Assembly (NCBI GenBank): GCA_018903255.1
Contig: JAHIQT010000068.1
Location: 1-37,541 of the forward strand
Source: Bacillota bacterium
GTDB lineage: Bacteria; Bacillota; Clostridia; Eubacteriales; Eubacteriaceae
Length of the DNA: 37,541 bases
Direction of reading: 5' to 3'
Shown: one piece after another, positions 25,731 to 35,008 of the stretch
How positions within the stretch are numbered: the stretch's first letter is position 1
Layout: the number at the start of each line of letters is the position of its first letter
Made by a program: the position numbers and the translations under genes
Notes under the pieces: generated by a model
Told to the model about the DNA's origin: nothing
Databases searched by the model: none
The model's input: the letters and a program-made list of their open reading frames with translations, nothing else

Positions 25731-26489
25731 TCAACCGAAACGTCCAGTTATGTAGTCCTCGGTTCGTTTGTCATTGGGATTTGTGAAAATGATCGGTGTT
25801 TCGTTAAATTCTATCACCTCACCCATTAAAAAGAAAGCTGTTTTGTCTGAAATTCGCCCAGCCTGTTGCATGGAATGGGTAACAATAATAATGGTAAAGT
25901 CTTTTTTGAGACTGGACATCAGATCTTCAATCTTGGCAGTTGCAATGGGATCAAGCGCCGAGGTGGGTTCATCCATTAAGATCACTTCCGGATTCATCGC
26001 GATCGTCCGGGCAATGCACAGCCGTTGCTGCTGTCCGCCGGAAAGCCCCAGTGCCGATTTATTCAAACGATCCTTGACCTCGTCCCAAAGTGCCGCCTTC
26101 ATCAAACTTTCCTTAACCAGCGTATCCAGTTGGGTTTTATCCTTCTGCCCCTGACATTTTGGGCCATAGGCTATATTCTCATAAATACTCATCGGAAAGG
26201 GATTGGGTTTCTGAAAAACCATCCCCACCCGCGTTCTAAGATTGATTACATCTATGTTCCCATTTATATCTTGCCCATCAAAAATAATTTCGCCATTAAT
26301 TTTGACCGAGTCGATCAGATCATTCATCCGATTGAGACAGCGCAGAAAGGTCGATTTTCCACATCCGGAAGGGCCAATAAAGGCGGTTACTTCTTTCTCG
26401 CGTATTTCCATATTGATTGCTTTAAGGGCTTGAAAATCTCCATAAAACAAGTCCAGGTTTTTGGTGTTAAACTTTATTTTTGCGTCCAT
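25731..26489 (-). CDS. pstB: Phosphate ABC transporter ATPase PstB
   Basis: 252 residues from the ATG at 26489. Walker [11 protein letters not shown]-loop [19 protein letters not shown] (diagnostic for PstB), signature LSGGQQQRL, Walker [13 protein letters not shown] and the switch His in VTHSM are intact. It powers high-affinity phosphate import with PstSCA. I prefer 26489, which has GAGGAG 4 nt upstream, over an ATG at 26501 that overlaps both the ribosome site and the pstA stop codon. Confidence 0.97.
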   Translation of the reverse strand: MDAKIKFNTKNLDLFYGDFQALKAINMEIREKEVTAFIGPSGCGKSTFLRCLNRMNDLIDSVKINGEIIFDGQDINGNIDVINLRTRVGMVFQKPNPFPMSIYENIAYGPKCQGQKDKTQLDTLVKESLMKAALWDEVKDRLNKSALGLSGGQQQRLCIARTIAMNPEVILMDEPTSALDPIATAKIEDLMSSLKKDFTIIIVTHSMQQAGRISDKTAFFLMGEVIEFNETPIIFTNPNDKRTEDYITGRFG

Positions 26490-26497
26490 ATTACTCC

Positions 26498-27703
26498 TCA
26501 TCTTTTATTAAAGACATCCAACTTGTCGGAAGTGATACGGGACAAGATGTTCAGTACAATAACAATTACAATTATGACAATTCCAATGGCACAGGCCAGT
26601 TCAATATTCCCTTCTTCTTTTGCCACATAATAGGCTTGCACCGTCAGGGTACTGCCCGGGGAAAAGAGGGTGCCGGGAATCTGTGCTACCGTACCGGCGG
26701 TTAGCAGTAAGGCCGCCGACTCGCCCACTACCCGGCCAATGCTAAGCAGAACAGCGGTTGCTATCCCCGGCACTGCACAGGGCAGCACCACCTTAAAGAT
26801 GGTTTGGAGCTTAGTAGCGCCAAGTGCCAGAGATCCTTCTCTAAATGCCATCGGTACAGTTTTTAAGGCTTCTTCGGTACTTCTAATGATTACTGGCAGC
26901 AGGATGATCGCGACGGTCAGGCTTCCCGAGATCAGCGAAATTTGAAAATTCAAGGCGACGACAAAGAAAGCCATCCCAAACAGACCAAAAATAATCGACG
27001 GAATTCCCGCCAGACACTCAGCAGCAAAGCGAATCATGTTTACCAGTCTTCCAGGCTTAGCATACTCTGTTAAATAAATTGCCCCAAAAACACCAAGCGG
27101 CAATGCCACTAAAAGCGATAACAAGACCATATAAAGCGTCGTGATAATATTTGATTTAATCCCGCCTCCGGGTTGGACAATTTTTACTTTTAATTCGCCC
27201 GATTCTGCCGCAATTGCTTCCGCAACTTCAGCCAGCGTCATTCCGGAAAAGTCGTTGCCATTGATACTCTGCACAATATAATCGGTGCGAATTTTAATGT
27301 CTTTTCCAGTTGAATCTTTGACGCTGTGAAAAGGCGAATCTTTTTCAATATAAGTGATCACAAATTGTTCCCGCTCAGTACTGTGATTTTTATAGGCAAC
27401 CTTAGCAATCGCGGCCCCAATATTTTTTATATATATTGGCCCCTCCAAATGTGTTTCGTATCGTTTATCATAGGGATTTTTTTTACTTAGCGTTTCTTCA
27501 TCAATACCCAATGGCACATCATTTGATTCCATAAAGGCATAGACCACCTTTTCATTGAAATCTCGGGTCAAGAAGTCCCAGTTAACCAGACCGATCCCTT
27601 TTACAAAAATGAAACCGACAATAAAAAGCAATACACTTAAGGTAATGCCCGTTGCCAGATAGATAATCCCTTTAACTAGAAAATCACTTGCTTTTCGACT
27701 CAT
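26498..27703 (-). CDS. pstA: Phosphate ABC transporter permease PstA with inserted PDZ-like domain
   Basis: 401 residues, about 110-120 longer than usual PstA. TM1 is at ~12-37. The conserved NWDFLT follows at 41-46, where a normal PstA continues straight to GGI---I-TTL. Here about 135 extra residues (45-180) intervene before [14 protein letters not shown]. Residues ~85-178 resemble a PDZ domain: [20 protein letters not shown] and a final strand [10 protein letters not shown]. The remaining five helices and the ABC-coupling loop ([20 protein letters not shown]) are normal. The insert lies on the extracytoplasmic side. PstA forms the membrane pore with PstC. One base separates it from pstC. 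Confidence 0.95.
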   Translation of the reverse strand: MSRKASDFLVKGIIYLATGITLSVLLFIVGFIFVKGIGLVNWDFLTRDFNEKVVYAFMESNDVPLGIDEETLSKKNPYDKRYETHLEGPIYIKNIGAAIAKVAYKNHSTEREQFVITYIEKDSPFHSVKDSTGKDIKIRTDYIVQSINGNDFSGMTLAEVAEAIAAESGELKVKIVQPGGGIKSNIITTLYMVLLSLLVALPLGVFGAIYLTEYAKPGRLVNMIRFAAECLAGIPSIIFGLFGMAFFVVALNFQISLISGSLTVAIILLPVIIRSTEEALKTVPMAFREGSLALGATKLQTIFKVVLPCAVPGIATAVLLSIGRVVGESAALLLTAGTVAQIPGTLFSPGSTLTVQAYYVAKEEGNIELACAIGIVIIVIVIVLNILSRITSDKLDVFNKR

Positions 27704-27704
27704 A

Positions 27705-28586
27705 TTAACTGCCTACCTTTGCCTTTACCAGTTTGTTTACTGCTAGATTGATGATCATGATAAAAATAAATAATACTACCCCGGTTGAATATAATAGTTC
27801 CTGATGTACCCCAGACGCGTAGCCCATTTCCAGGGCAATATTGGTGGTCAGCGGCCGAATCTGGTCAAACAGACTGGTGGGAATACCGGCAATCGGGTTC
27901 CCGCAAACCAGCATCACTGCCATGGTTTCGCCGATGGCTCGGCCGATCCCCAATATCACTCCGGTCATGATCCCTGAGCGTGCGGCTGGCAAAACAACCT
28001 TGAAGATGGTTTGAATTTTTGATGCTCCCAAGGCATAGGAACCTTCGCGATACTCTTTAGGAACGACACTAATTGAAGTTTCCGAAATACTGACCACCGT
28101 CGGTAAGATCATGATGGCCAAAACCATAATGGTTGCCAGCAGCGATTCCCCCTGAGCATTGGGTGAAATTTTAAGAACATAGGGAACGATGATTCCCAAA
28201 CCAAAAACTCCATACAAGACCGATGGGATACCGGCTAATAATTCAACCGCAAAGCGAATCACCTTACCAATCCGGGATCCGGCCAATTCAGAAATATAGA
28301 CGGCGGTGAAAATCGCCACTGGAACGCCAATTAGAATCGCCCCGAAGGTTGCAAGAACTGATCCTACAATCATATAAAAGATCCCATACATGTTTGAACC
28401 CGGTCGCCATTCAACGCCGGTTAAAAAATCCCATAAGGGATAACTATTCGAAACAAAGGGTTTGATGCCATTATAAAAAACGAAAACTGTAATCGCAAAA
28501 ACACTGACCACAGCTACGAAAGCACAGATTAAAAAAAAGTTTTCAATTATTCTTTCTTTTTGTTTCTTACGTTTAATTGCCTGCAA
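27705..28586 (-). CDS. pstC: Phosphate ABC transporter permease PstC
   Basis: 293 residues, six membrane helices. Typical stretches are WDFLTGVEWRPGSNMYGIF after TM1, VELLAGIPSVLYGVFGLGI and the coupling loop [20 protein letters not shown]. Length is normal, and unlike PstA it has no insertion. It pairs with PstA to form the phosphate channel. GGAGCG lies before the ATG at 28586. Confidence 0.97.
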   Translation of the reverse strand: MQAIKRKKQKERIIENFFLICAFVAVVSVFAITVFVFYNGIKPFVSNSYPLWDFLTGVEWRPGSNMYGIFYMIVGSVLATFGAILIGVPVAIFTAVYISELAGSRIGKVIRFAVELLAGIPSVLYGVFGLGIIVPYVLKISPNAQGESLLATIMVLAIMILPTVVSISETSISVVPKEYREGSYALGASKIQTIFKVVLPAARSGIMTGVILGIGRAIGETMAVMLVCGNPIAGIPTSLFDQIRPLTTNIALEMGYASGVHQELLYSTGVVLFIFIMIINLAVNKLVKAKVGS

Positions 28587-28649
28587 AATAAACGCTCCTT
28601 TTCTTACCCATACTGGATGCCTGATGTCATGGGATTATTTTAATAACGA

Positions 28650-28671
28650 GAGACTCCTTTTCAGGAGTCTC
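28650..28671 (-). promoter_or_regulatory. Stem-loop between pstS and pstC
   Basis: GAGACTCCT (28650-28658) pairs with AGGAGTCTC (28663-28671), tetraloop TTTC. The T-run lies on the plus-strand side (28674-28680), so on the pst mRNA this is a stem without a U-tail. Such hairpins after pstS often act as partial barriers or protect the 3' end of pstS mRNA, allowing more binding protein than permease. Confidence 0.6.
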
Positions 28672-28683
28672 AGTTTTTTTGTA

Positions 28684-29535
28684 TTAAACTGCTGAGATAC
28701 CGCCATTATCTTCAACGATAGCCTGTCCTTCAGTGGTCATCAGGAAGTCAAGGAATGCCAGCGTTGCATCATCAACCTTTGATTGATCATAGACTGCCAG
28801 GAAGGGACGAGAAATTTTGTAGGTTTTGTTCTTGACATTATCGACAGTTGCTTTGACACTGTCAACATCGATTGCGGTAACGGTTTTATCAACAAAGGTT
28901 AGTGAAACATAACCAATCGCATTGGCATTACCGGCCACGGTAGTCTGAACATTTCCATTTCCTTCTTTAATCGTAGCGTCTGGTTTTAATTTTTCTTCAA
29001 ACTTAACGAGTTCTTCAAAAGCACCACGGGTTCCTGATCCATCTTCCCGAGATACAACCACTATCGGTGAATCTGCTCCACCAACTTCATTCCAATTGGT
29101 GATTTCGCCCATGTATATTTTTCCAACCTGTTCAGTTGTCAAGTTTGTGACGGTATTGGCTGGGTTTACGACAACCGCAATACCATCAAAAGCAAAGATT
29201 AATTCCGTTAGGCTACCCTTTTCTTCTGCTTTCAAATCTCGGGATGCACAACCAAAGGAATAGGTACCGGCGGTTGCCCCTTTAATCCCATCGGATGAAC
29301 CGGTTCCGCTGTAGGTAAACTTGGCATCCGGGTTTAGGGCAGTGAACTCTGCACCGGCTGCATCAATAACTTTCTGTACTGACGTGGAACCGCCACCGTT
29401 GATTTCTCCCGAAATCGCGTCTTTGTTAGTTGAAGTTGTTGCCGTTGTTGATCCTGAAGAACCACATCCTGCGAGGGTCAGCACCGTTGCACCGACTAGT
29501 AGTGCTACTAAAACTTTTTTTAAGCTTTTTGACAT
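28684..29535 (-). CDS. pstS: Phosphate-binding lipoprotein PstS
   Basis: 283 residues. Lipoprotein signal peptide SLKKVLVALLVGATVLTLAG with a lipobox Leu-Ala-Gly-Cys (Cys24), then a Ser/Thr-rich linker. The mature part has the phosphate-binding loops GGGSTSVQKVIDAAG and SREDGSGTRGAFEEL. I start at ATG 29535, 6 nt after AAGGAG; a TTG five codons upstream lies before the ribosome site. First gene of pstSCAB-phoU, with a Pho-box-like repeat upstream. Expected to be strongly induced by phosphate shortage. Confidence 0.97.
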   Translation of the reverse strand: MSKSLKKVLVALLVGATVLTLAGCGSSGSTTATTSTNKDAISGEINGGGSTSVQKVIDAAGAEFTALNPDAKFTYSGTGSSDGIKGATAGTYSFGCASRDLKAEEKGSLTELIFAFDGIAVVVNPANTVTNLTTEQVGKIYMGEITNWNEVGGADSPIVVVSREDGSGTRGAFEELVKFEEKLKPDATIKEGNGNVQTTVAGNANAIGYVSLTFVDKTVTAIDVDSVKATVDNVKNKTYKISRPFLAVYDQSKVDDATLAFLDFLMTTEGQAIVEDNGGISAV

Positions 29536-29617
29536 TTTTTTCTCCTTCAAATTTCCTTAATTTTCGTTGTTTGCATAGCTATCTTACCAAATAAAAATCC
29601 ATAAAAGGTTTTGAGGA

Positions 29618-29645
29618 GGTAAAGAGATTGTTAACACTCTGTTAA
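29618..29645 (-). promoter_or_regulatory. Pho-box-like triple direct repeat upstream of pstS
   Basis: On the minus strand TTAACA (29645-29640), 5 nt, TTAACA (29634-29629), 5 nt, TTTACC (29623-29618). The 11-bp period and the TT[AT]ACA half-site match PhoP boxes of Gram-positive bacteria. It lies about 83 nt upstream of the pstS start; TTTTAT at 29606-29601 is a possible -10 box 11 nt downstream. Confidence 0.7.
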
Positions 29646-29655
29646 ATTGACAATC

Positions 29656-29683
29656 AAAAAGAGAGGTATTTCTACCTCCCCCT
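29656..29683 (-). terminator. Terminator of the ABC transporter operon
   Basis: On the minus strand GAGGTA (29678-29673), GAAA loop, TACCTC (29668-29663), extended by G-U pairs and followed by five T. It separates the upstream ABC operon (ending 29783) from the Pho box of pstS. Confidence 0.7.
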
Positions 29684-29782
29684 TTGAATCGATTTGTTTT
29701 TTTACATTTACTTTGATTTTAAAGCGAATCGCTCTCAAGTTGACCTTTCTGATCAGAAATGATAGGCAAGCATTTCTATTCG

Positions 29783-30457
29783 TTACTCAACCGGTGCTAA
29801 AAGCGGCCCAGCTGTCTTTTTTTGGGGACTAAATCCAGGATTTTCGCAATAACCCATTTGTGCTTCTAAATCAATCACCCGATCACAAATCCGATTGACT
29901 AACTTTTCTTCATGGCTGACCAGCAAGATCCCCATATTGCGTTCCTTTGCCAGTTCCAAAACGACCGACCAAATTTGCGCCTGGGTGATGGCATCGAGCA
30001 TGGTCGTCATTTCATCAGCGATGATAAAGCGGGTATCTGGTGATAAGGCTCTGGCAACACAAAACCGTTGCAGCTCACCACCGGATAATTCATTGGGCCA
30101 ACGATCCATCCAGGCCGCTTCGATCCCTAACCGTTTGAGCAAATCTTTATCAACCTGCCAACCTTCATTGACCGAATCCCGAATTCGCCATCTGGGATTA
30201 ACCGATTTTTCGGGATGCTGAAAAATTAGCTGTACCGGATTATAGCCACTAATCGGTTTATCATTACCACTTAAGATGACCTTGCCTTCCCGGGGTGTCT
30301 CATAACCGGCAAGCACCTTGGCCAGGGTCGTTTTTCCACAGCCGCTGTTGCCGGTTAAACCAACAACTTCACCGGATTCAATCGTTAAACTGATATGCTT
30401 AAAGATCCACTTGTCTTTATGATAGCCAAAGCCTAGATTTTTTGCTTCAAGTTGCAT
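29783..30457 (-). CDS. Nickel/peptide ABC transporter ATPase, second subunit (NikE/OppF-like)
   Basis: 224 residues. Walker A GNSGCGKTTLAK, signature LSGGELQRFCVARAL, Walker B FIIADEMTTMLD and His in LLVSHEEK are intact. Shorter than OppF: it lacks the C-terminal oligopeptide-transporter extension, as NikE-type ATPases often do. It pairs with the ATPase encoded just upstream, whose gene it overlaps by 11 nt. Last gene of the five-gene operon. Confidence 0.9.
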   Translation of the reverse strand: MQLEAKNLGFGYHKDKWIFKHISLTIESGEVVGLTGNSGCGKTTLAKVLAGYETPREGKVILSGNDKPISGYNPVQLIFQHPEKSVNPRWRIRDSVNEGWQVDKDLLKRLGIEAAWMDRWPNELSGGELQRFCVARALSPDTRFIIADEMTTMLDAITQAQIWSVVLELAKERNMGILLVSHEEKLVNRICDRVIDLEAQMGYCENPGFSPQKKTAGPLLAPVE

Positions 30458-31460
30458 GGATACACCTCACTTTTCCGCCTCTGAGATCACGCATCTCAGG
30501 CCTGTCGGCGCTACATTCTGCGGTTCTTAGTTGACACCGGGGTTCAAATAAACAACCCGAAGGCAGATCTGCCGGTGTTGGTTGAAAGCCGGGAATCGGC
30601 TTAAAGTCATTCTCCGGCAATGCCATCCATAATGCCTTCGTATAAGGATGCCGCAGCGCTTCGCCACGATCTTTAAAGTCTTCAATCGGCGCCAGCTCAA
30701 GGGTTGTCCCAGCGTAAAACACAGCAATCCGGTCGGCAATTTTCATCGCCGCTTCGATATCATGGGTAATCATCATGACCCCACAGCCTTGGCTCGCCAG
30801 TTCCTTGAGATGGGATAGCGTTTCCGCGACCACCTCCGGATGCAGTCCCGGCGTCGGTTCATCGGCAATGATCAACCTGGCACCACCGCTAACCGCCGTA
30901 GCCACCAAAACCCGGCGTGCCATCCCCCCGGATAATTGGAAGGGATATAAGACCCCGGCCGCCTCAGACAAATGATAGCGTTTGAATAGTTGCTCTTGGA
31001 CGGCTTTGGCATCCTTTGTTTTAATGGTGTTTTGAACCTGCTGACCAACCCGCATTAAGGGATCAAGATAATTGACTGACTGGGGAATTAGACTGATTTG
31101 ATTGCCGCGAAGTAACTTTTGTCGCTCTACTGTCAGTGCTTCTCCATTGTAGCTGATCGTCCCGGAAACCTTGGCATTAGAAGGCAGTATGCCGAGTATC
31201 GCGTGCGCCAGCAAACTTTTTCCCGACCCACTAGATCCGACTACAGCGACAATCTCGCCGCTTTTAACGCTGACATCTAAATCACAAATGACTTCGAGAT
31301 TTCGTTGCTTTAAACCTTTTTGATACTGAACAAAGGCGACGGAAAGATCCTCAACCAGCAGTAGTTCATCTTTTGGGGCGCTTAATGGTTGACTCAAACC
31401 CTTATCCAAATAGCCGGGTTGATTGTTTTGGGTGTTTTTAATGTTATTGTAGCTATTCAT
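30447..31460 (-). CDS. Nickel/peptide ABC transporter ATPase, first subunit (NikD/OppD-like)
   Basis: 337 residues with an unusual polar N-terminal extension of ~35 residues. Walker A GSSGSGKSLLAHAILG, signature LSGGMARRVLVATAV, Walker B LIIADEPTPGL and His in MITHDIEAA are present. The C-terminal extension CLFEPRCQLRTAECSADRPE carries the Cys-rich motif seen in oligopeptide/dipeptide ATPases. AAAGGAG lies 8 nt before the ATG at 31460. It forms the heterodimeric motor with the next gene product. Confidence 0.9.
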   Translation of the reverse strand: MNSYNNIKNTQNNQPGYLDKGLSQPLSAPKDELLLVEDLSVAFVQYQKGLKQRNLEVICDLDVSVKSGEIVAVVGSSGSGKSLLAHAILGILPSNAKVSGTISYNGEALTVERQKLLRGNQISLIPQSVNYLDPLMRVGQQVQNTIKTKDAKAVQEQLFKRYHLSEAAGVLYPFQLSGGMARRVLVATAVSGGARLIIADEPTPGLHPEVVAETLSHLKELASQGCGVMMITHDIEAAMKIADRIAVFYAGTTLELAPIEDFKDRGEALRHPYTKALWMALPENDFKPIPGFQPTPADLPSGCLFEPRCQLRTAECSADRPEMRDLRGGKVRCIHAT

Positions 31461-31478
31461 TTTTGCTTACTCCTTTGT

Positions 31479-32366
31479 CTACTCATGGGCACTATGGGGG
31501 TCAAGCAACGTCCGCAGGTTATCGCCAATCACGTCAAAGGCTCTGACAATAATAAGCAGCGATAAACCTGGGAAAAACGCCAACCACCACATCCCCGCTG
31601 CCAGATATCCCATCGATTCGGATAAGATCACGCCAATCGCCGGTGAGTGCGGTGATAAGCCAAAACCCAAAAAGGTAATTGCTGCTTCATGTAAGATGGC
31701 ATGTGGAAAAATCAGAATCAGGCCGACAAAAAATTGCGGCAGCAAATGAGGCAGGATATGTTTGGTGGCAATCCATAAGCGGCTTCTGCCTAAATGCCTT
31801 GAGATTTGAACATACTGAGAGGTTCTCACCTGCATCACCTCGGCGCGGATCACCCGGGTAAGACTCGGCCAATGGGTTAATGCTACCCCAATGATGACCC
31901 CCTTGGCGCCACCACCGAAAACAACGGCAATCAAAACCAGGGCGACCAGGTGAGGAACACCCATAAATAAATCGACCAGCCAGGAAATAGCAGCATCCAC
32001 TTTTTTTCCCATGGTTGCGGCGCACATTCCCAACACCAGAGCAATCACCACGCTAACGCTCGATGCCAGCAAGCCAATTTGAATACTGATCGATAAGCCC
32101 TTAATCGTTCGGGTAAACATATCGCGTCCCAGCCAGTCGGTTCCAAAGGGGTGTGCCCAGGATGGTGCCAGATTCTGCTGGGAGAAATTGGTGGCAATTG
32201 CTTGATTGCTCATTAATTGTGCTGCGATCATGATAGCAATCAGCAGCGTCGAACTGATCCCGATGACGATCAGGGTCTTCTGCCGACGATTCAATTGAAG
32301 ATGAAGGCTCCCACTTCCAATGATCCCACCAAACAAGTTGTTTTCTGCTTTTGATAAGCCATTCAT
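31479..32366 (-). CDS. Nickel/peptide ABC transporter permease (NikC/OppC-like)
   Basis: 295 residues, six membrane helices. The motif PSWAHPFGTDWLGRDMFTRT after TM1 and the coupling loop SRHLGRSRLWIATKHILPH are typical of OppC/NikC. It forms the channel with the NikB/OppB-like protein, whose gene overlaps its start by 4 nt. Confidence 0.93.
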   Translation of the reverse strand: MNGLSKAENNLFGGIIGSGSLHLQLNRRQKTLIVIGISSTLLIAIMIAAQLMSNQAIATNFSQQNLAPSWAHPFGTDWLGRDMFTRTIKGLSISIQIGLLASSVSVVIALVLGMCAATMGKKVDAAISWLVDLFMGVPHLVALVLIAVVFGGGAKGVIIGVALTHWPSLTRVIRAEVMQVRTSQYVQISRHLGRSRLWIATKHILPHLLPQFFVGLILIFPHAILHEAAITFLGFGLSPHSPAIGVILSESMGYLAAGMWWLAFFPGLSLLIIVRAFDVIGDNLRTLLDPHSAHE

Positions 32367-33349
32367 ACTGAAGACCTGCCTTCCTTAATCCGGGGATCGA
32401 CCACACTACAGATAATATCGCCAATCAGATTCCCTGTGAATACAAAAACAGCACTGATTAAGACAATCCCGAGTAGTAGCGGCACATCGCCTCGCAAGCC
32501 GGCCTGAACCGTCGCCTGACCTAAACCAGGGTAGGAAAAAACCTGTTCGGCCAGCACTGATCCCCCAAATAATTCGCTAAAGGATGCAAATTGAAGGGTC
32601 ACTGCCGGAAGTGAAATATTTCGTAGTCCGTGTTTCCAAACCAAGCCAAAACCGGACTCCCCATTGGCTCTGGCAAAAAGCACATAATCACTGGCTAACA
32701 CATCCAGCAGTTTTTGTCGGGTATGCAAAGCAATATTGGCAACCCCAACAATGCTGAGTGTCAGCGCCGGTAAGATGAGATGATAGAGTTTCTCAGACAG
32801 GGTGACATTCTCTGATAATACGCCCACCGGTACACCCAGTCCAATCGGAAACCAGCCTAACCCAACTGAAAAAATCATCAGTAAAATCAAACCCAGCCAG
32901 AAGGTTGGGGTTGCCGCCAGGGTCAAGCAATACCATTTAATCGCCCGATCGATCAATTTGCCCTGGTTCATGCCGGCGACGATTCCCATTATAAATCCAA
33001 AAATTCCGGACAGTACCCAGGCCACCCCCATCAGCGCCAGCGAAGCGGCAAAACGCTTTCCAATAACATCGATAACCGGTTCGCGGTAAATCATTGAGCT
33101 ACCAAAATCACCCTTGACAATTGCCCCCGCCCAATTAAAGAATTGCTCAACCGGAGGCTTATCAAGCCCCCAGTTTTCGGCAATTTGTTCCCGCTGTTCT
33201 TCCGAAACCCGCATCATATCGGCTCCAATATAAGCCTGTACCGGATCAATCGGGGAGTTTTTGACCAGAATGAAGGAAACGATGCATAGAGCAATCAGCA
33301 AAGAGATCATCCGCAGTGTTTTGCCAAATACATATTTTGCTGAATTCAT
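32363..33349 (-). CDS. Nickel/peptide ABC transporter permease (NikB/OppB-like)
   Basis: 328 residues, six membrane helices and the OppB-family N-terminus (SPIDPVQAYIGADM, GLDKPPVEQFFNW, GDFGSSMIYREPV). The coupling loop ARANGESGFGLVWKHGLRN is intact. I start at ATG 33349, two bases after the binding-protein stop codon; an in-frame ATG at 33367 lies inside the upstream gene. Neither has a strong ribosome site, so translation is probably coupled. Confidence 0.92.
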   Translation of the reverse strand: MNSAKYVFGKTLRMISLLIALCIVSFILVKNSPIDPVQAYIGADMMRVSEEQREQIAENWGLDKPPVEQFFNWAGAIVKGDFGSSMIYREPVIDVIGKRFAASLALMGVAWVLSGIFGFIMGIVAGMNQGKLIDRAIKWYCLTLAATPTFWLGLILLMIFSVGLGWFPIGLGVPVGVLSENVTLSEKLYHLILPALTLSIVGVANIALHTRQKLLDVLASDYVLFARANGESGFGLVWKHGLRNISLPAVTLQFASFSELFGGSVLAEQVFSYPGLGQATVQAGLRGDVPLLLGIVLISAVFVFTGNLIGDIICSVVDPRIKEGRSSV

Positions 33350-33351
33350 GG

Positions 33352-34950
33352 TTATTTCCGTCGCCATTCGGTGATATTAGCGGTAATTGGCCAGCCATGA
33401 CCATGGGGTTCGGTGCGGCTTTGGCCAATGTCCAAATCATCACTGACTAGATAGATATGATCCAGATTAACTAACCAGGCCCAGGGTGCATCGCCTAAGC
33501 TACTGAAGCCGGTTTGTCCGTCCCACTGGGCTTTTTTCCAGAGTTCGTTGGCGGCTGCCTCGTCTGTCGTTGCCAGCGCCTGATTCATGTAAGCATCGAC
33601 CTGTTCATTTTTGTAAAAGGTTGGATCATTCGTCTCAATACCGGCGTTGCCGCTATAATAGATATTGTACATCTCGATTGGATCATGACTTCCCCAGCCA
33701 AACAAGACGGCATTCGCGTGCATTAGTTTGTAAATCTCATCCCAGCTTTTTCCTTCAACATTTACTTTTATCCCAATTGCTGAAAGCATATCAATAACAG
33801 ATATGGCCAAAGATTGTCTGACCTTATCAGATGACGGATAGAGTAATGTGAACTCGGCCTTAACACCATCTTTCTCAACAATGCCATCGCCATCACTGTC
33901 AACCCAGCCACCATCGGCCAGAATCTTTTTGGCACCTTCAACATCGCCATCGGTAATTGTTGTATCAGGATTCCCCCAGGGTAATCCATCACTGACCGAA
34001 TAAGCTTCCGAGCCATAACCAAGCAGCACGCCGTCAACTAATTTTTGTCGGTCAATCCCATAGTTGATCGCTTTCCTGATCGCCAGATCGGAGGTGACAT
34101 CATTTCCAATCGGGTAACCTGCGGCTGTAGTTGTGCCTGATTTTAGATATGGCAGCGCGATCCCCCGATTGTCAACACTATCAACCGATTTAATGGTCAT
34201 GCCAGTCACTTCCTGACTGGTCAAAGAAGGAACAATCGATGCCATATCAACTTGGCCAGCCTTGGCTGCTGCATAGGTGGCTTCGCCACTGAGATATAAG
34301 AAAGTTACCTTATTGAATTCCGGTTTGCTTCCATAATAATAGGAATTGGCTTCGACAATCAGCTGTTGTCCCTTATCCCATTGGACAAATTTAAAGGGTC
34401 CGGAACCAACTGGGTTTTGAGCATAATCACTGCCATAGCTGGCCTTCGGGACAATACCCAGGGCAGCGGTTGTGTAGAGGAAGGTTGACTGCGGTTTATT
34501 AAGTTTGAATTCAACCGTATACTCATCGATGGCCTTAGCACTGGCCAGCACCCCTAAATCAACCACCGATCCACTTTTAGCAGCGGTCTCATAAGTAAAT
34601 ACCACATCAGCAGCCGTTAACGGCGTTCCATCCGAGAACTTGACATCCTTGCGGATCAGAAATGTCCAGGTTAAACCATCCGCACTGATGGTATAATCGG
34701 TGGCCAGATCGTTGATAATCTTTAAATCATTGTCGCGGGTCAGAAGTGTACTCTGAAACAGCGGCTAGCCATATCGACCCCAACCGGTAGTGGGATCAAA
34801 ACCATCATCCGGTTCCCCGCCAATGGCTAATACCAACTCATCTTTGGCTCGCTCAGTTTTACCCTGAGTGGCACTATTTCCTGAACAACCAGCCAGTACC
34901 GTTGTCAACAACAGGCAGGCTAATCCTAAACATAATAATTTTTTCTTCAT
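33352..34950 (-). pseudogene. Nickel/peptide ABC transporter substrate-binding lipoprotein gene with in-frame TAG at codon 62
   Basis: The frame runs 533 codons from ATG 34950 (GGAG 6 nt upstream) to 33352, open except for TAG at 34765-34767. The N-terminus is a lipoprotein signal ending LAGC (Cys22). FDPTTGWGRYG precedes the TAG, and PLFQSTLLTRDNDLKI follows it. NikA-like members of SBP family 5 usually read GWGRYGSPLFQS here, so the stop takes the place of a Ser. The rest is intact: KFSDGTPLTAADV, NPVGSGPFKFV, AIRKAINYGIDRQKLVDG. Options are a single C-to-A change in TCG, a sequencing error, stop-codon read-through, or pyrrolysine insertion at UAG. Three intact genes in this window end in TAG, so UAG normally terminates. 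First gene of the operon. Confidence 0.85.
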
Positions 34951-35008
34951 CTTTTCTCCTAATTTCTTTTAAATTATTTCTTTTAATTGACTATTTTGTA
35001 TATAAAAA

